NCBI RefSeq assembly: GCF_014650595.1
Contig: NZ_BMVG01000001.1
Location: 434,001 to 498,000, forward strand
DNA from: Streptomyces alanosinicus
GTDB lineage: Bacteria; Actinomycetota; Actinomycetes; Streptomycetales; Streptomycetaceae
Direction: 5' to 3'
Length of the DNA stretch: 64,000 nt
In this document: positions 1-9,052 of the stretch, piece after piece
Position numbering within the stretch: position 1 is the first letter of the stretch
How the letters are laid out: every line of letters begins with the position of its first letter
The notes under the pieces: model-generated
Database searches by the model: none
Told to the model about the DNA's origin: nothing
The model's input: only the letters and a program-made list of their open reading frames with translations
Position numbers and translations under genes: made by a program

Positions 1-882
1 CATCAGGGCGAAGAAGACCAGGGCGATGGCGCCCATCGCGGCCGAGAAGACCTTGTTCTTGAAGTAGCTGACGTCGAGCGACGGATGGTCGCTGCGGCTC
101 TCGAAGACGACGAAGCCGGCGAGGACGAGGAGCCCGGCGATGATGGTCGCCAGCACCTTCGGATCGGTGAAGTCGGCCAGCTCGCCGCCCTTGATGATGC
201 CGTAGACCAGCAGGACGAGGCCGACGACGGACAGGACGACGCCGACGGGGTCGAGACGGCCGGGCCGCGGGTCGCGCGAGTCGGGCACGAGCCAGGTCAT
301 GAGGATCAGCGCGACGATGACGATCGGCACGTTGACGAGGAAGACCGAGCCCCACCAGAAGTGGTCGAGGAGGGCGCCGCCGGTGATGGGGCCGATGGCG
401 ATGGCGAGGCCGACGCCGCCGGCCCAGATGCCGATGGCCTTGGGCTGCTCCTCGCGTTCGAAGACGTTCATCAGCACGGCGAGGGTGGCGGGCATGACGA
501 AGGCGGCACCGAGCGCCATCAGGGCGCGGTATGCGATCAGCTGGCCGGGCGAGCCGGACTCGGCGGCCAGGGCGGAGCCGATGCCGAACACGGCGATGCC
601 GCCGAGCAGCACCTTCTTGCGGCCGACGCGGTCACCGATGAGGCCGGAGGTGAACAGCAGTCCGGCGAAGACGAGGGTGTAGGCGTTGATCGCCCACTCG
701 ATCTGGCCCTGGGAGGCACCGAGGCCGACGGGCGCCGGAGTGGAGATGGTCTTGATGGCGACGTTCAGGATCGAGTTGTCGAGCACCACGATCAGCAGGC
801 TCAGCATGAGCACGCCGAGGATCGCCCAGCGACGCCGGTGCACCGCTTCCGGTATGCGGGGGGCAGGGACGGGACTTGTCAT
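1..882 (-). CDS. DHA2-family MFS drug exporter, 3' end outside window
   Basis: Proton-coupled multidrug exporter of the EmrB/QacA type, an integral membrane protein. The ATG at 882 begins [13 protein letters not shown] and leads into transmembrane segments carrying the LDNSILNVA motif, MFS motif A (GDRVGRKK) and a glycine-rich motif C ([15 protein letters not shown]), the drug:H+ antiporter pattern. About 294 residues are inside the window; the family usually has about 480-520, so the C-terminal third lies beyond position 1. A palindrome 24-44 nt upstream of the start looks like a TetR operator. The substrate cannot be told from sequence, and the cognate repressor is not in the window. Confidence 0.9.
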   Translation of the reverse strand, partial: MTSPVPAPRIPEAVHRRRWAILGVLMLSLLIVVLDNSILNVAIKTISTPAPVGLGASQGQIEWAINAYTLVFAGLLFTSGLIGDRVGRKKVLLGGIAVFGIGSALAAESGSPGQLIAYRALMALGAAFVMPATLAVLMNVFEREEQPKAIGIWAGGVGLAIAIGPITGGALLDHFWWGSVFLVNVPIVIVALILMTWLVPDSRDPRPGRLDPVGVVLSVVGLVLLVYGIIKGGELADFTDPKVLATIIAGLLVLAGFVVFESRSDHPSLDVSYFKNKVFSAAMGAIALVFFALM

Positions 883-905
883 GTGTCCGAGCGTACGATC
901 ATTTC

Positions 906-926
906 GATACGGAACGGTCTCGTATC
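906..926. promoter_or_regulatory. TetR-type palindromic operator upstream of the MFS exporter
   Basis: GATACG-N9-CGTATC, with further partial symmetry in the spacer (GAACGGTCT). It sits 24-44 nt upstream of the exporter ATG at 882, in an unusually AT-rich stretch. Sites of the form ATACGGAAC...CGTAT are typical targets of TetR repressors controlling QacA-like exporters in actinobacteria. The assignment is from pattern only. Confidence 0.55.
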
Positions 927-1080
927 TTACTTCTTTACCAAGGTCTTACATGGCACGGTTTCCGGCCACGGACGTGGATCACAGGGGGTCCCCCTGGTCC
1001 TGGCTGGCACGAGGTGCCACCATGGAAGCGATCCGGGGACGCCGTCAGGGCGCCTCGAGATGACTGAAGGAGCCGTTGCC

Positions 1081-1965
1081 ATGACGCAGCTTTCGGCTGC
1101 CCAGAACGCGCAGAACGCGCGGATGACATCCTCCGACGGCAGCAAGGCGCTGTACGGAGGCAAGAGCAACCGCCGCATCACCGTTCGCGACATCACCCTC
1201 GCCAAGGAACGCGGCGAGAAGTGGCCCATGCTCACCGCCTACGACGCGATGACCGCGTCCGTCTTCGACGAGGCCGGGATCCCGGTCATCCTGGTCGGCG
1301 ACTCGGCGGGCAACTGCCACCTCGGGTACGAGACGACCGTGCCCGTCACCCTCGACGAGATGACGATGCTGTCCGCGGCCGTGGTCCGCGGCACACAGCG
1401 CGCCCTCGTCGTCGGCGACCTCCCGTTCGGCTCCTACCAGGAGGGCCCGGTGCAGGCGCTGCGCTCGGCGACCCGGCTGGTCAAGGAGGCGGGCGTGGGT
1501 GCCGTCAAGCTGGAGGGCGGCGAGCGCTCGCACGAACAGATCCGGCTCCTGGTGGAGTCCGGCATCCCGGTCATGGCCCACATCGGGCTGACCCCGCAGT
1601 CCGTCAACGCGATGGGCTACCGCGTGCAGGGGCGCGGCGAGGAGGCGGCGCAGCAGCTGCTGCGCGACGCGAAGGCCGTGCAGGACGCGGGTGCGTTCGC
1701 CGTGGTCCTGGAGCTGGTTCCGGCGGAGCTGGCGGCCGAGGTGACGCGGGTGCTGCACATCCCCACGGTCGGTATCGGCGCGGGGCCCGAGACGGATGCG
1801 CAGGTCCTGGTCTGGACGGACATGCTGGGGCTGACCTCGGGTCGGGTGCCGAAGTTCGTCAAGAAGTACGCGGATCTGCGGGCGGTCATGGGCGACGCGG
1901 TGCGGTCGTTCGCGCAGGACGTCGTCGGAGGAACGTTCCCGCTGGAGGAACACTCCGTCCACTGA
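1081..1965 (+). CDS. panB: 3-methyl-2-oxobutanoate hydroxymethyltransferase
   Basis: Transfers a hydroxymethyl group from 5,10-methylenetetrahydrofolate to alpha-ketoisovalerate to give ketopantoate, the first committed step of pantothenate and CoA synthesis; cytosolic. The 294-aa product shows family blocks MLTAYDAMTA, VILVGDSAGN, VKLEGG, AHIGLTPQS and VGIGAGP, with the metal-binding Asp in VGDSAGN. I chose the ATG at 1081 because GGAG lies 8 nt upstream; an in-frame ATG at 1060 and the much longer open frame to position 85 lack support. The N-terminal ~25 residues are an actinobacterial extension. A strong terminator follows at 1985. Confidence 0.95.
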   Translation: MTQLSAAQNAQNARMTSSDGSKALYGGKSNRRITVRDITLAKERGEKWPMLTAYDAMTASVFDEAGIPVILVGDSAGNCHLGYETTVPVTLDEMTMLSAAVVRGTQRALVVGDLPFGSYQEGPVQALRSATRLVKEAGVGAVKLEGGERSHEQIRLLVESGIPVMAHIGLTPQSVNAMGYRVQGRGEEAAQQLLRDAKAVQDAGAFAVVLELVPAELAAEVTRVLHIPTVGIGAGPETDAQVLVWTDMLGLTSGRVPKFVKKYADLRAVMGDAVRSFAQDVVGGTFPLEEHSVH

Positions 1966-1984
1966 GCCATTGCGGCAACACCGG

Positions 1985-2026
1985 GCAGCCCGCCGATCTT
2001 CCCCCGTCGGCGGGCTGCGCCTTTTT
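1985..2026 (+). terminator. Rho-independent terminator after panB
   Basis: Perfect 12-bp inverted repeat GCAGCCCGCCGA / TCGGCGGGCTGC (1985-1996 and 2007-2018) with a 10-nt loop, followed by a short T run (CTTTTTG). It lies 20 nt after the panB stop. Confidence 0.85.
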
Positions 2027-2171
2027 GCGCCTAAGCCGGCGCCGCTCTCGCGGAGGTGGTTGCTCGCCGTCGTGGTTGCTCAATTGATGGTTGCGGTGGT
2101 CGTCGGGGATTTGTCAGTGGTGTCGGTGGACTGTCGGCGGTTTGTCGGTAGGCGCTGGCACCGTCTTCCCC

Positions 2172-3197
2172 ATGAAGCGAATCCATGAGGACCCCGTCGG
2201 CGCGAGCCACGCAGTGACGGTACGGGGACTGGTCAAGCACTACGGCGAGACCAAGGCGCTGGACGGTGTCGACCTGGACGTGCGCGAGGGCACCGTGATG
2301 GGCGTGCTCGGGCCGAACGGCGCCGGCAAGACGACCCTCGTCCGCATCCTGTCCACCCTGATCACCCCCGACGCCGGACAGGCCACCGTGGCCGGGTACG
2401 ACGTCGTACGCCAGCCCCGGCAGCTGCGCCGGGTGATAGGCCTCACCGGCCAGTACGCCTCGGTGGACGAGAAGCTGCCCGGCTGGGAGAACCTGTACAT
2501 GATCGGCCGGCTGCTGGACCTGTCCCGCAAGGACGCCCGCACCCGCGCCGACGAGCTGCTGGAGCGGTTCTCCCTCACCGAGGCGGCCAGGCGGCCGGCC
2601 AGCACGTACTCCGGTGGCATGCGGCGCCGGCTGGACCTCGCCGCGTCCATGATCGGGCGGCCCGCCGTGCTGTACCTGGACGAGCCGACGACCGGTCTCG
2701 ACCCCCGTACCCGCAACGAGGTGTGGGACGAGGTACAGCGGATGGTCGGCGACGGCGTCACCGTGCTGCTGACCACCCAGTACATGGAGGAGGCGGAGCA
2801 GCTCGCCTCCGAGCTGACCGTCGTGGACCGCGGCAAGGTCATCGCCACCGGCGGGATCGAGGAACTGAAGGCCCGCGTCGGCGGCCGCACCCTGCGGGTA
2901 CGGCCCGTCGATCCGCTGCAGCTGCGCCCGCTCGCCGGCATGCTGGACGAGCTGGGCATCACCGGGCTCTCGACCACCACCGTGGACACCGAGTCCGGGA
3001 CGCTGCTGGTGCCGATCCTCAGCGACGAGCAGCTGACGGCCGTGGTCGGCGCGGTCACCGCGCGCGGCATCACGATCTCCGCCATCACCACCGAACTGCC
3101 CAGCCTGGACGAGGTGTTCCTGTCGCTCACCGGCCACCGCGCCGGTGCCCCGCAGGAAGCCGCGCCCGCCGACACCCGCGAGGAGGTCGCCGTATGA
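2172..3197 (+). CDS. DrrA-type ABC transporter ATP-binding protein
   Basis: ATPase subunit of a two-component ABC-2 exporter of the daunorubicin-resistance class. Visible motifs: Walker A GPNGAGKTT (about residue 55), signature YSGGMRRRLD, Walker B VLYLDEPTTGLDP, and the switch histidine replaced by Gln in LLTTQYMEEAEQ, as is usual for DrrA. The C-terminal domain GRTLRVRPVDP...LPSLDEVFLSLTG is also DrrA-like. Length is 341 aa. The ATG at 2172 has no clear Shine-Dalgarno; an in-frame GTG at 2214 is the alternative. The stop overlaps the permease start as ATGA, so the two are coupled. Substrate unknown. Confidence 0.93.
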   Translation: MKRIHEDPVGASHAVTVRGLVKHYGETKALDGVDLDVREGTVMGVLGPNGAGKTTLVRILSTLITPDAGQATVAGYDVVRQPRQLRRVIGLTGQYASVDEKLPGWENLYMIGRLLDLSRKDARTRADELLERFSLTEAARRPASTYSGGMRRRLDLAASMIGRPAVLYLDEPTTGLDPRTRNEVWDEVQRMVGDGVTVLLTTQYMEEAEQLASELTVVDRGKVIATGGIEELKARVGGRTLRVRPVDPLQLRPLAGMLDELGITGLSTTTVDTESGTLLVPILSDEQLTAVVGAVTARGITISAITTELPSLDEVFLSLTGHRAGAPQEAAPADTREEVAV

Positions 3198-4018
3198 GCG
3201 CCACCACCGCCGCCGCCCGCCCGGTCACCGACGTCGACGTACGGATCCCGCTGCGCGGGCATCTGCGCCACACCGGCGCGCTCATCCGCCGCAATCTGCT
3301 CTGGATCCGCCAGGACCCGGAGTCGATGTTCGACGCGCTGTTCATGCCGATCGTCTTCACGCTGCTGTTCGTGTACGTCTTCGGCGGCTCGATCGGCCAG
3401 GCGCTGGGCGGCGGCCAGGAGCGCTATGTGCAGTACGTCATCCCCGGCATGCTGGCGATGATGAGCATGACGCTCGCGCAGGGCGTCGGCACCGGTTTCA
3501 GCCAGGACTTCAACAGCGGGGTGATGGACCGGTTCCGGTCGCTGCCGATCGGCCGCGGGTCCGTGCTGTTCGCGAAGATCGCTGTCGAGCTGGCGCGGAT
3601 GCTGTTCGCGACGGTCATCCTGATGATCGTCGCCGTCCTGGTCGGCTTCCACATCCACCACTGGGCGGGCCTGATCGCGACCGTGGGCCTGTCCGCGCTG
3701 TTCGCGTCCTCGATCATGTGGGTGTTCCTCACCCTCGGTGTGATGCTGAAGAACGCGCAGTCGGTGCAGGGCGTGGGCTTCCTGGTGCTGTTCCCGCTCC
3801 AGTTCGGCTCCTCGATCTTCGCGCCGACCAAGTCGATGCCGGGCTGGCTGCGGCACTTCACCGACTACAACCCGCTGTCGGCCCTCGCGGACGCGGCCCG
3901 GGGGCTCATGGTGGGCGGCCCGGTCGCGCACGATCTGTGGGTGACGGTGGGCTGGTCGGTGGCGATCACGGCGGTCATGGCGCCGATCGCGATCCACAAG
4001 TTCCGTACCAAGACCTGA
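3194..4018 (+). CDS. DrrB-type ABC-2 transporter permease
   Basis: Membrane partner of the preceding ATPase. It begins at an ATG overlapping that gene's TGA (ATGA, 3194-3197). The 274-aa protein has a cytosolic N-terminus, then about six hydrophobic segments and the ABC-2 signature region PGMLAMMSMTLAQGVG followed by DFNSGVMDRFRSLPI, a DrrB hallmark. It ends 23 nt before the convergent SARP regulator gene. Together the pair would export a hydrophobic compound such as an antibiotic. Confidence 0.92.
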   Translation: MSATTAAARPVTDVDVRIPLRGHLRHTGALIRRNLLWIRQDPESMFDALFMPIVFTLLFVYVFGGSIGQALGGGQERYVQYVIPGMLAMMSMTLAQGVGTGFSQDFNSGVMDRFRSLPIGRGSVLFAKIAVELARMLFATVILMIVAVLVGFHIHHWAGLIATVGLSALFASSIMWVFLTLGVMLKNAQSVQGVGFLVLFPLQFGSSIFAPTKSMPGWLRHFTDYNPLSALADAARGLMVGGPVAHDLWVTVGWSVAITAVMAPIAIHKFRTKT

Positions 4019-4041
4019 TGTGCACGCCCCGGGCGGGCACG

Positions 4042-7000
4042 TCACAGCAGGGCGGTGGCCTCCGCGAGGGAGAGGCCACCGCCCTCGGCGTACGCGGCCG
4101 CGTATCCGGCCTCGTCGAGGGTCTCGCGGATACGGGTCTCGGTGAGGTCGTGGAACCGGCGCTCCATCCCGGTGAGGACATGACCGGCCGGCAGCAGGGC
4201 CTCGGCGGCGCCCAGGCAGCGGGCGCCGTCCGCCGCGCGGCCGCCGCCGTCGAGGTCGGCCAGGGCCATGGCGGCGACCCCGAGGCAGATCGAGGGCAGC
4301 TGCGGGGTGATCGCCTCGGTCAGCGGGTCCTCGGCGAGGCGCAGGGCCCGGCGGATGCGGTCGAGCGCGTCCTGCGGGCGTCGTTCGAGGGCGTCCAGCC
4401 AGGCCTCCTGGCCGAGGATCAGCGCGTCGAAGACGACGAAGTGCGCGATCCTGAACTCCTCGCGCAGCGCCCTCAGTTGCTCACGGGCCTCGCCGACGCG
4501 ACCGGTCACGGAGAGCCAGCAGGCGAGGAAGAGCCGGGCGGCGGGCATCGCCTCGTTGAGGGCGCCGTCCCCGTCGGCGATGACGCCGCGCAGCATCCGC
4601 TCGCCCTGCGCCAGCTCGCCCTGCTCCATCAGGACGCTGCCGAGCCGGGCCTTGAGGACGGCCATCTGGGCGCGGGCGCCGAGGCGTTCGGCGTGCTCGA
4701 TGGCGGCCCGGTAGTCGGCGGCCGCGGCGCGGTAGGCGCCCTTGCGTTCCCGGGCCTCGCCGCGCGCGGACAGCGCCTCGGCGGTGCCCCAGGTGTCGCC
4801 CAGGCGGCGGTAGATCTCCAGGGCCTCGTCCGCGTCGCGGGTGGCGTCGCCCGCCCAGGCGGTGCGGTTGGCGAGCACGTTGGCGCGCATCTGCAGGGCG
4901 CCGGCCAGCTCCCATTCGTAGCCGAGGGTGTCCCGGCAGGTTCGCACGGTGGCGTCGACGACCGTGCGCAGCCGCTCCATGCCGCCGGTCAACAGCACGG
5001 CGTAGAACCACAGCGCCCCCGGGATGCGGCAGGTCTGCGGCTGGCCGGGCTCGTACGTCCCGGCGATGACCCGCAGCCTGGCCCGTGCCTCGGGGGTCTG
5101 CCAGGCCTCCAGCTCGGTGTCCATACAGGCGAGATGGGCCAGATGGACACCGCGCCGGGCCTCGGCGAGGACCTCGCCGGTGTACGGGGGCGGGGTGTCG
5201 GTGCAGCGCTGCCGCACCGGGCGGGCCGGGCGGACGGGGCCGGCGAACGGGTCGGGGCCGAGCGCCATGACCTCCCGGCACCAGGTGCGGGTCTCGATGC
5301 GCTGGTCGCGCATCTGCCAGAACCACAGCAGGGACAGCACCAGGCACATCGCCTCCTGCTCCTCGCCGAGGGCGACGGCGTGGCGCAGGGCGGTGCGCAG
5401 GTTCTCGTACTCCAGCTGGAAGCGGTCGATGGCGGTGCGCTGTCCGGCGCCGCGCAGCAACGGGTCGGTGGTGCGGGCGAGTTCGCGGTAGTACGTCAGA
5501 TGGGCGCGTTCGGTGTCGCGGCGCCGCCCGGACTCGTCGAGCCGTTCGGCGGCGTACTCGGCGACGGTCTCCAGCAGCCGGTAGCGCATGGCACCCTCGG
5601 CCGAGGGGGCGGCCACCACCAGGGACTTGTCCACCAGGGAGCCGAGCGCGTCCAGGGCGGTCGGGCCGCAGAGGGCCTCGGCGGCGGCCAGGTCGCAGCC
5701 GCCGGCGAAGACCGACAGCCGGGCGAGGACGTCCCGTTCGTCCGCGTCCAGCAGTTCCCAGGACCAGTCGACGACGGCCCGCAGGGTCTGCTGGCGGGGC
5801 AGTACGGTGCGGCTGCCGGAGGTGAGCAGCCGGAAGCGGTCGTCGAGCCGGTCCGCTATCTGGCGTGAGGTCAGCATGCGCAGCCGGGCCGCCGCCAGTT
5901 CGATCGCGAGGGGCAGTCCGTCGAGGCGCCGGCAGATCTCGGCGCAGGCCCCGGGATCGTCGTCGACGCGGAATCCGGGCCGGGCGGCCGCGCCCCGGTC
6001 GGCGAGCAGCCGCAGCGCGACCGGCTCGGGCAGCGGATCCACCGGCCGCAGCAACTCCCCCGGTACTCCGAGGGGTTCACGGCTGGTGGCGAGGACGACC
6101 ACGCCGGGGCAGCGGGCCAGCAGCCGGGCCACCAGTGCGGCGGCGGCCGCCACGACATGCTCGCAGTTGTCGAGGATGATCAGCATCCGGCGGCGGGCAC
6201 AGTGCTCCAGGAGCCGTTCGAGAGGGTCGTCGTGCCGGTCGGCGGCCGCCCGGATGGTCTCGACGCCGGCGCCGTGCAGCACGGTCTCACGGGCATCGAT
6301 CCCGGTGAGCACCGCCTGCGGTACGGCCCCGGGATCGTCCACGGGGGCCAGTTCGGCCAGCCACACCCCGTCGCGGACGGTGTGCCGTACCGCCTCGGCG
6401 GCCTCCTGGGACAGCCGGGTCTTGCCGGCGCCGCCGGGCCCGAGCAGGGTGACCAGGCGGGCGGCGGTCAGATCGGCGCCGATGGCCTCGATGTCGGCCT
6501 CCCGGCCGACGAAGGAGGTGAGCCGGGCGGGCAGATTGCCCGGGGCCGGCGCGGGGTGCGGGGCGGCCGGGGGTTCCTCGGTGAGCAACTCGGCGTGCAG
6601 GGCCCGCAGTTCGGGGCCGGGGTCGGAGCCGAGCCGGTCCGCGAGCAGCCGGCGTACGTCCTCGTAGGCGGCGAGGGCGCGGGCCGGGCGGCCGGTGTCG
6701 CGCAGGGCGCGCAGCCGCAGCGTGTGCAGCGGCTCGTCCAGCGGGTGCTCGTCGCACAGGGCGGTCAGCTCGGGCAGCGCCTGCTCGGCGTGGCCGAGGG
6801 CGAGGGCGGCGGTGTGCCGGGCGCGCAGCGCGTCGAGCCGGCGGGTCTCCCAGCGGGCCGCCTCGGCGGTGTGGTCGGGCAGGTCGGCGAGGGCGGGGCC
6901 GCGCCACAGGGCGAGCGCGTCGTCCAGCACGGCGGCGGCCTTGGCCGGGTCGCCGTCGGCGAGGGCCGCGAGGCCGTCGCCGGTCAGCCGCTCGAAGCGG

Positions 7001-7302
7001 GTGAGGTCGATGTCGTCGGGGGCGGCGGTGAGCCGGTAGCCGCCCTCGGCGGAGGCGACGGCGTCCGCGCCGAGGGTACGGCGCAGCCGGCCGACGAGGG
7101 CCTGCAGCGCCCCGGCGGCGTCGGCGGGCGGCTCGGCGCCCCACACCTCGTCGACGAGCACGCCCGCGGGCACGGTCCGGCCGGCCCGCAGCGCGAGCAC
7201 GCCCAGCAGGGCACGCAGCCGCGCCCCGCCGACCGGGACGGCCGTACCGTCGGGGCGGAGTACCTGGGTGGTGCCGAGCAACCGATAGCGCACGGGGTCC
7301 AT
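4042..7302 (-). CDS. AfsR/SARP-family transcriptional regulator with NB-ARC ATPase and TPR domains
   Basis: A 1,086-aa multidomain regulator. Residues about 1-95 form an OmpR-type winged helix (DEVWG...GALQALVGRLRRTLG), 100-245 a bacterial transcriptional activator (BTAD) domain, and about 260-560 an NB-ARC/STAND ATPase with SFVGRE, Walker A GPGGAGKT and a Walker B LIILDNCEHV. The remainder to the C-terminus is TPR-like helical repeats. AfsR homologues activate secondary-metabolite genes in response to ATP and phosphorylation. Its only close neighbours are the ABC exporter (convergent) and a Uma2 gene, so it is not obviously pathway-specific. The ATG at 7302 has GGAG very close upstream. Confidence 0.9.
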   Translation of the reverse strand: MDPVRYRLLGTTQVLRPDGTAVPVGGARLRALLGVLALRAGRTVPAGVLVDEVWGAEPPADAAGALQALVGRLRRTLGADAVASAEGGYRLTAAPDDIDLTRFERLTGDGLAALADGDPAKAAAVLDDALALWRGPALADLPDHTAEAARWETRRLDALRARHTAALALGHAEQALPELTALCDEHPLDEPLHTLRLRALRDTGRPARALAAYEDVRRLLADRLGSDPGPELRALHAELLTEEPPAAPHPAPAPGNLPARLTSFVGREADIEAIGADLTAARLVTLLGPGGAGKTRLSQEAAEAVRHTVRDGVWLAELAPVDDPGAVPQAVLTGIDARETVLHGAGVETIRAAADRHDDPLERLLEHCARRRMLIILDNCEHVVAAAAALVARLLARCPGVVVLATSREPLGVPGELLRPVDPLPEPVALRLLADRGAAARPGFRVDDDPGACAEICRRLDGLPLAIELAAARLRMLTSRQIADRLDDRFRLLTSGSRTVLPRQQTLRAVVDWSWELLDADERDVLARLSVFAGGCDLAAAEALCGPTALDALGSLVDKSLVVAAPSAEGAMRYRLLETVAEYAAERLDESGRRRDTERAHLTYYRELARTTDPLLRGAGQRTAIDRFQLEYENLRTALRHAVALGEEQEAMCLVLSLLWFWQMRDQRIETRTWCREVMALGPDPFAGPVRPARPVRQRCTDTPPPYTGEVLAEARRGVHLAHLACMDTELEAWQTPEARARLRVIAGTYEPGQPQTCRIPGALWFYAVLLTGGMERLRTVVDATVRTCRDTLGYEWELAGALQMRANVLANRTAWAGDATRDADEALEIYRRLGDTWGTAEALSARGEARERKGAYRAAAADYRAAIEHAERLGARAQMAVLKARLGSVLMEQGELAQGERMLRGVIADGDGALNEAMPAARLFLACWLSVTGRVGEAREQLRALREEFRIAHFVVFDALILGQEAWLDALERRPQDALDRIRRALRLAEDPLTEAITPQLPSICLGVAAMALADLDGGGRAADGARCLGAAEALLPAGHVLTGMERRFHDLTETRIRETLDEAGYAAAYAEGGGLSLAEATALL

Positions 7303-7337
7303 TGTCTCCGGGGACGGCCGTGCGTGGCTTGCGGGTT

Positions 7338-7883
7338 TCAGATGCGCATGAACTGGGAGGAGTCGAGGGTGAGGGTCCGGTCGGCGACGGGAATCTCGAT
7401 CTGGTCGCCGAAGACACCGGACTCCCGGTGCTGGTACTCGCCGTCAGCGGGGCGGGTCAGGAGCGTCCACCGGGCGGTGAGCACGTCAACGATCAGGTAC
7501 GCCGGGATGCCACGCAAGGCGTAGTGATCGGTCTTTGTGCTGTAGTCGCGGCCCTTGCTCTCGGGCGAGACGATCTCGACGACAAAAGGCAGCAGCCCCT
7601 CGTCGAATCTGCTGCTGCCCGGATCCAGCTTCTCCTGGGGAAGCGCGGAGACATCCGGCTCGGGCATGTAGCCCTCCCGGGGGGGCAGGACCTTGAACTC
7701 GCCGATCGGCACCCACCCGGGCAGCCGCGCATCGATCTGGCCGAAGATGCGCATCTGGGTCATCACATGTGCTTGTGTGACGGGTACCACTGTGAGTCCG
7801 TTCCGGGTCAGCCGGAGGCGCATCGTCCTGGGTACCTCAAGGTTCTCCATGGCGTCGGCTACCCAGTCCTCGGCGATGGTCAT
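7338..7883 (-). CDS. Uma2-family (DUF820) restriction-endonuclease-fold protein
   Basis: A 181-aa protein of the Uma2 family, which has the PD-(D/E)xK nuclease fold and is heavily duplicated in Streptomyces and cyanobacteria; its biological role is unknown. Visible motifs: PEPDVSAL carrying the metal-binding Asp, then FVVEIVSPESKGRDYSTK carrying Glu and a Lys, and the following YALRGIPAYLIVD block. An ideal Shine-Dalgarno AAGGAGGTG precedes the ATG at 7883. The gene is apparently monocistronic, ending 35 nt from the SARP start. All putative catalytic residues look intact. Confidence 0.88.
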   Translation of the reverse strand: MTIAEDWVADAMENLEVPRTMRLRLTRNGLTVVPVTQAHVMTQMRIFGQIDARLPGWVPIGEFKVLPPREGYMPEPDVSALPQEKLDPGSSRFDEGLLPFVVEIVSPESKGRDYSTKTDHYALRGIPAYLIVDVLTARWTLLTRPADGEYQHRESGVFGDQIEIPVADRTLTLDSSQFMRI

Positions 7884-8014
7884 GGCACCTCCTTGTTCCG
7901 ATTGATTGCAGCGTACTGGCTATCAGGAACCTCAGCCGGTCCGCAGGACGTTCCCCCCACATCACCGGTACGGTCGACCCCGCCCCGCCCGACGCCTCCG
8001 AGGAGCCCTGCCTC

Positions 8015-8815
8015 ATGACCACCGCCACCACCCGCCGCGCCGAGCGCCGGGTCAGTCCCGTGTTCCTCGGGATCCTGGCCGTGACGGCGGTCACGGGCTG
8101 GGCCACCTGGAGCGGGTTCGCGGCCCGGCCGGGCATAGCCGTGTTCCTGTTCGTGACGGCGGCCTGGATCGTCTCTCTGTGCCTGCACGAGTACGCGCAC
8201 GCGCGCACCGCCCTGCATGGCGGGGACATCACGGTCGGCGCGAAGGGCTATCTCACGCTGAACCCGCTGAAGTACACCCACGCGCTGCTGAGCATCGTGC
8301 TCCCGGTGCTCTTCGTGATCATGGGCGGGATCGGTCTGCCCGGTGGCGCGGTGTTCATCGAGCGCGGCCGGATCCGGGGCCGCTGGAAGCACAGCCTGAT
8401 CTCGGCGGCCGGTCCGTTGACGAACGCCCTGTTCGCGGCCGTGTGTACGGCCCCTTTCTGGCTGCACGCCCTGGACGGCGTGCCCGCCGACTTCCAGTAC
8501 GCGCTGGCGTTCCTCGCGCTGCTCCAGGTGACGGCGGCGATCCTGAACTTCCTGCCGGTGCCGGGTCTGGACGGCTACGGCGTGATCGAGCCCTGGCTGT
8601 CGTACAAGGTGAAGCGCCAGGTGGAGCCGTTCGCGCAGTTCGGTCTGCTGTTCGTGTTCGCGCTGCTGTGGGTGCCGTCGGTCAACACCGTGTTCTTCGA
8701 TCTGGTCGACGCCGTCATGCGCGGCCTCGGCGTCGGCGACTTCCACCGCTACTGCGGCCAGGAGCTGTACCGCTTCTGGCAGGGCACCCCGGAGATCTGC
8801 CAGGTCAGCCCGTGA
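8015..8815 (+). CDS. M50-family (site-2 protease-like) membrane metalloprotease
   Basis: A 266-aa intramembrane protease of the S2P/SpoIVFB class. The zinc site HEYAH is in the second hydrophobic segment, and the third zinc ligand motif N-F-L-P-V-P-G-L-D-G-Y is near residue 185. About five to six hydrophobic segments are visible. The start ATG is supported by GAGGAG 9 nt upstream. Its 3' end overlaps the convergent small membrane protein gene by 11 nt. Substrate unknown; such proteins typically release anti-sigma factors or membrane-bound transcription factors, but no such partner lies beside it. Confidence 0.9.
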   Translation: MTTATTRRAERRVSPVFLGILAVTAVTGWATWSGFAARPGIAVFLFVTAAWIVSLCLHEYAHARTALHGGDITVGAKGYLTLNPLKYTHALLSIVLPVLFVIMGGIGLPGGAVFIERGRIRGRWKHSLISAAGPLTNALFAAVCTAPFWLHALDGVPADFQYALAFLALLQVTAAILNFLPVPGLDGYGVIEPWLSYKVKRQVEPFAQFGLLFVFALLWVPSVNTVFFDLVDAVMRGLGVGDFHRYCGQELYRFWQGTPEICQVSP

Positions 8816-8996
8816 CGGACTTCTCCCGCGCCGCGGCGATCCGGCCCCGCTTGACGTAGTACCAGGTCATGTTGGACGTCAGACCCGCCAGCAGCACCCA
8901 GACGATCCCCAGCCAGCTGCCCTGGACGAAGGAGACGACCGCGGCGGCCACGGAGAGCACACAGACGACGAGGGGGTAGAGGGCGATGCGGGGCAT
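8805..8996 (-). CDS. Small two-TM membrane protein
   Basis: A 63-aa protein MPRIALYPLVVC... with two hydrophobic helices (about residues 4-22 and 27-44) followed by a basic tail (YYVKRGRIAAAREK). A good ribosome site AAGGAG precedes the ATG at 8996. The gene overlaps the 3' end of the M50 protease gene by 11 nt in convergent orientation. I do not recognise a family; a short conserved streptomycete membrane protein is likely. It does not share an obvious operon with the F420 reductase gene that starts upstream of it. Confidence 0.7.
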   Translation of the reverse strand: MPRIALYPLVVCVLSVAAAVVSFVQGSWLGIVWVLLAGLTSNMTWYYVKRGRIAAAREKSVTG

Positions 8997-9052
8997 GGGG
9001 GCCGGCTCCTTGCGGGGGGACACTGCTTCGCCGACCAGTGTCCCCCATGGGC

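Noticed and set aside
85..1080. Long N-terminal extension of panB
   Set aside because: The open frame is antisense to the exporter gene. The ribosome site at 1068-1073 and the family N-terminus support a start at 1081.
3145..5868. 907-codon plus-strand open frame
   Set aside because: It crosses the permease in the wrong frame and then runs antisense to the SARP gene; no recognisable protein segments.
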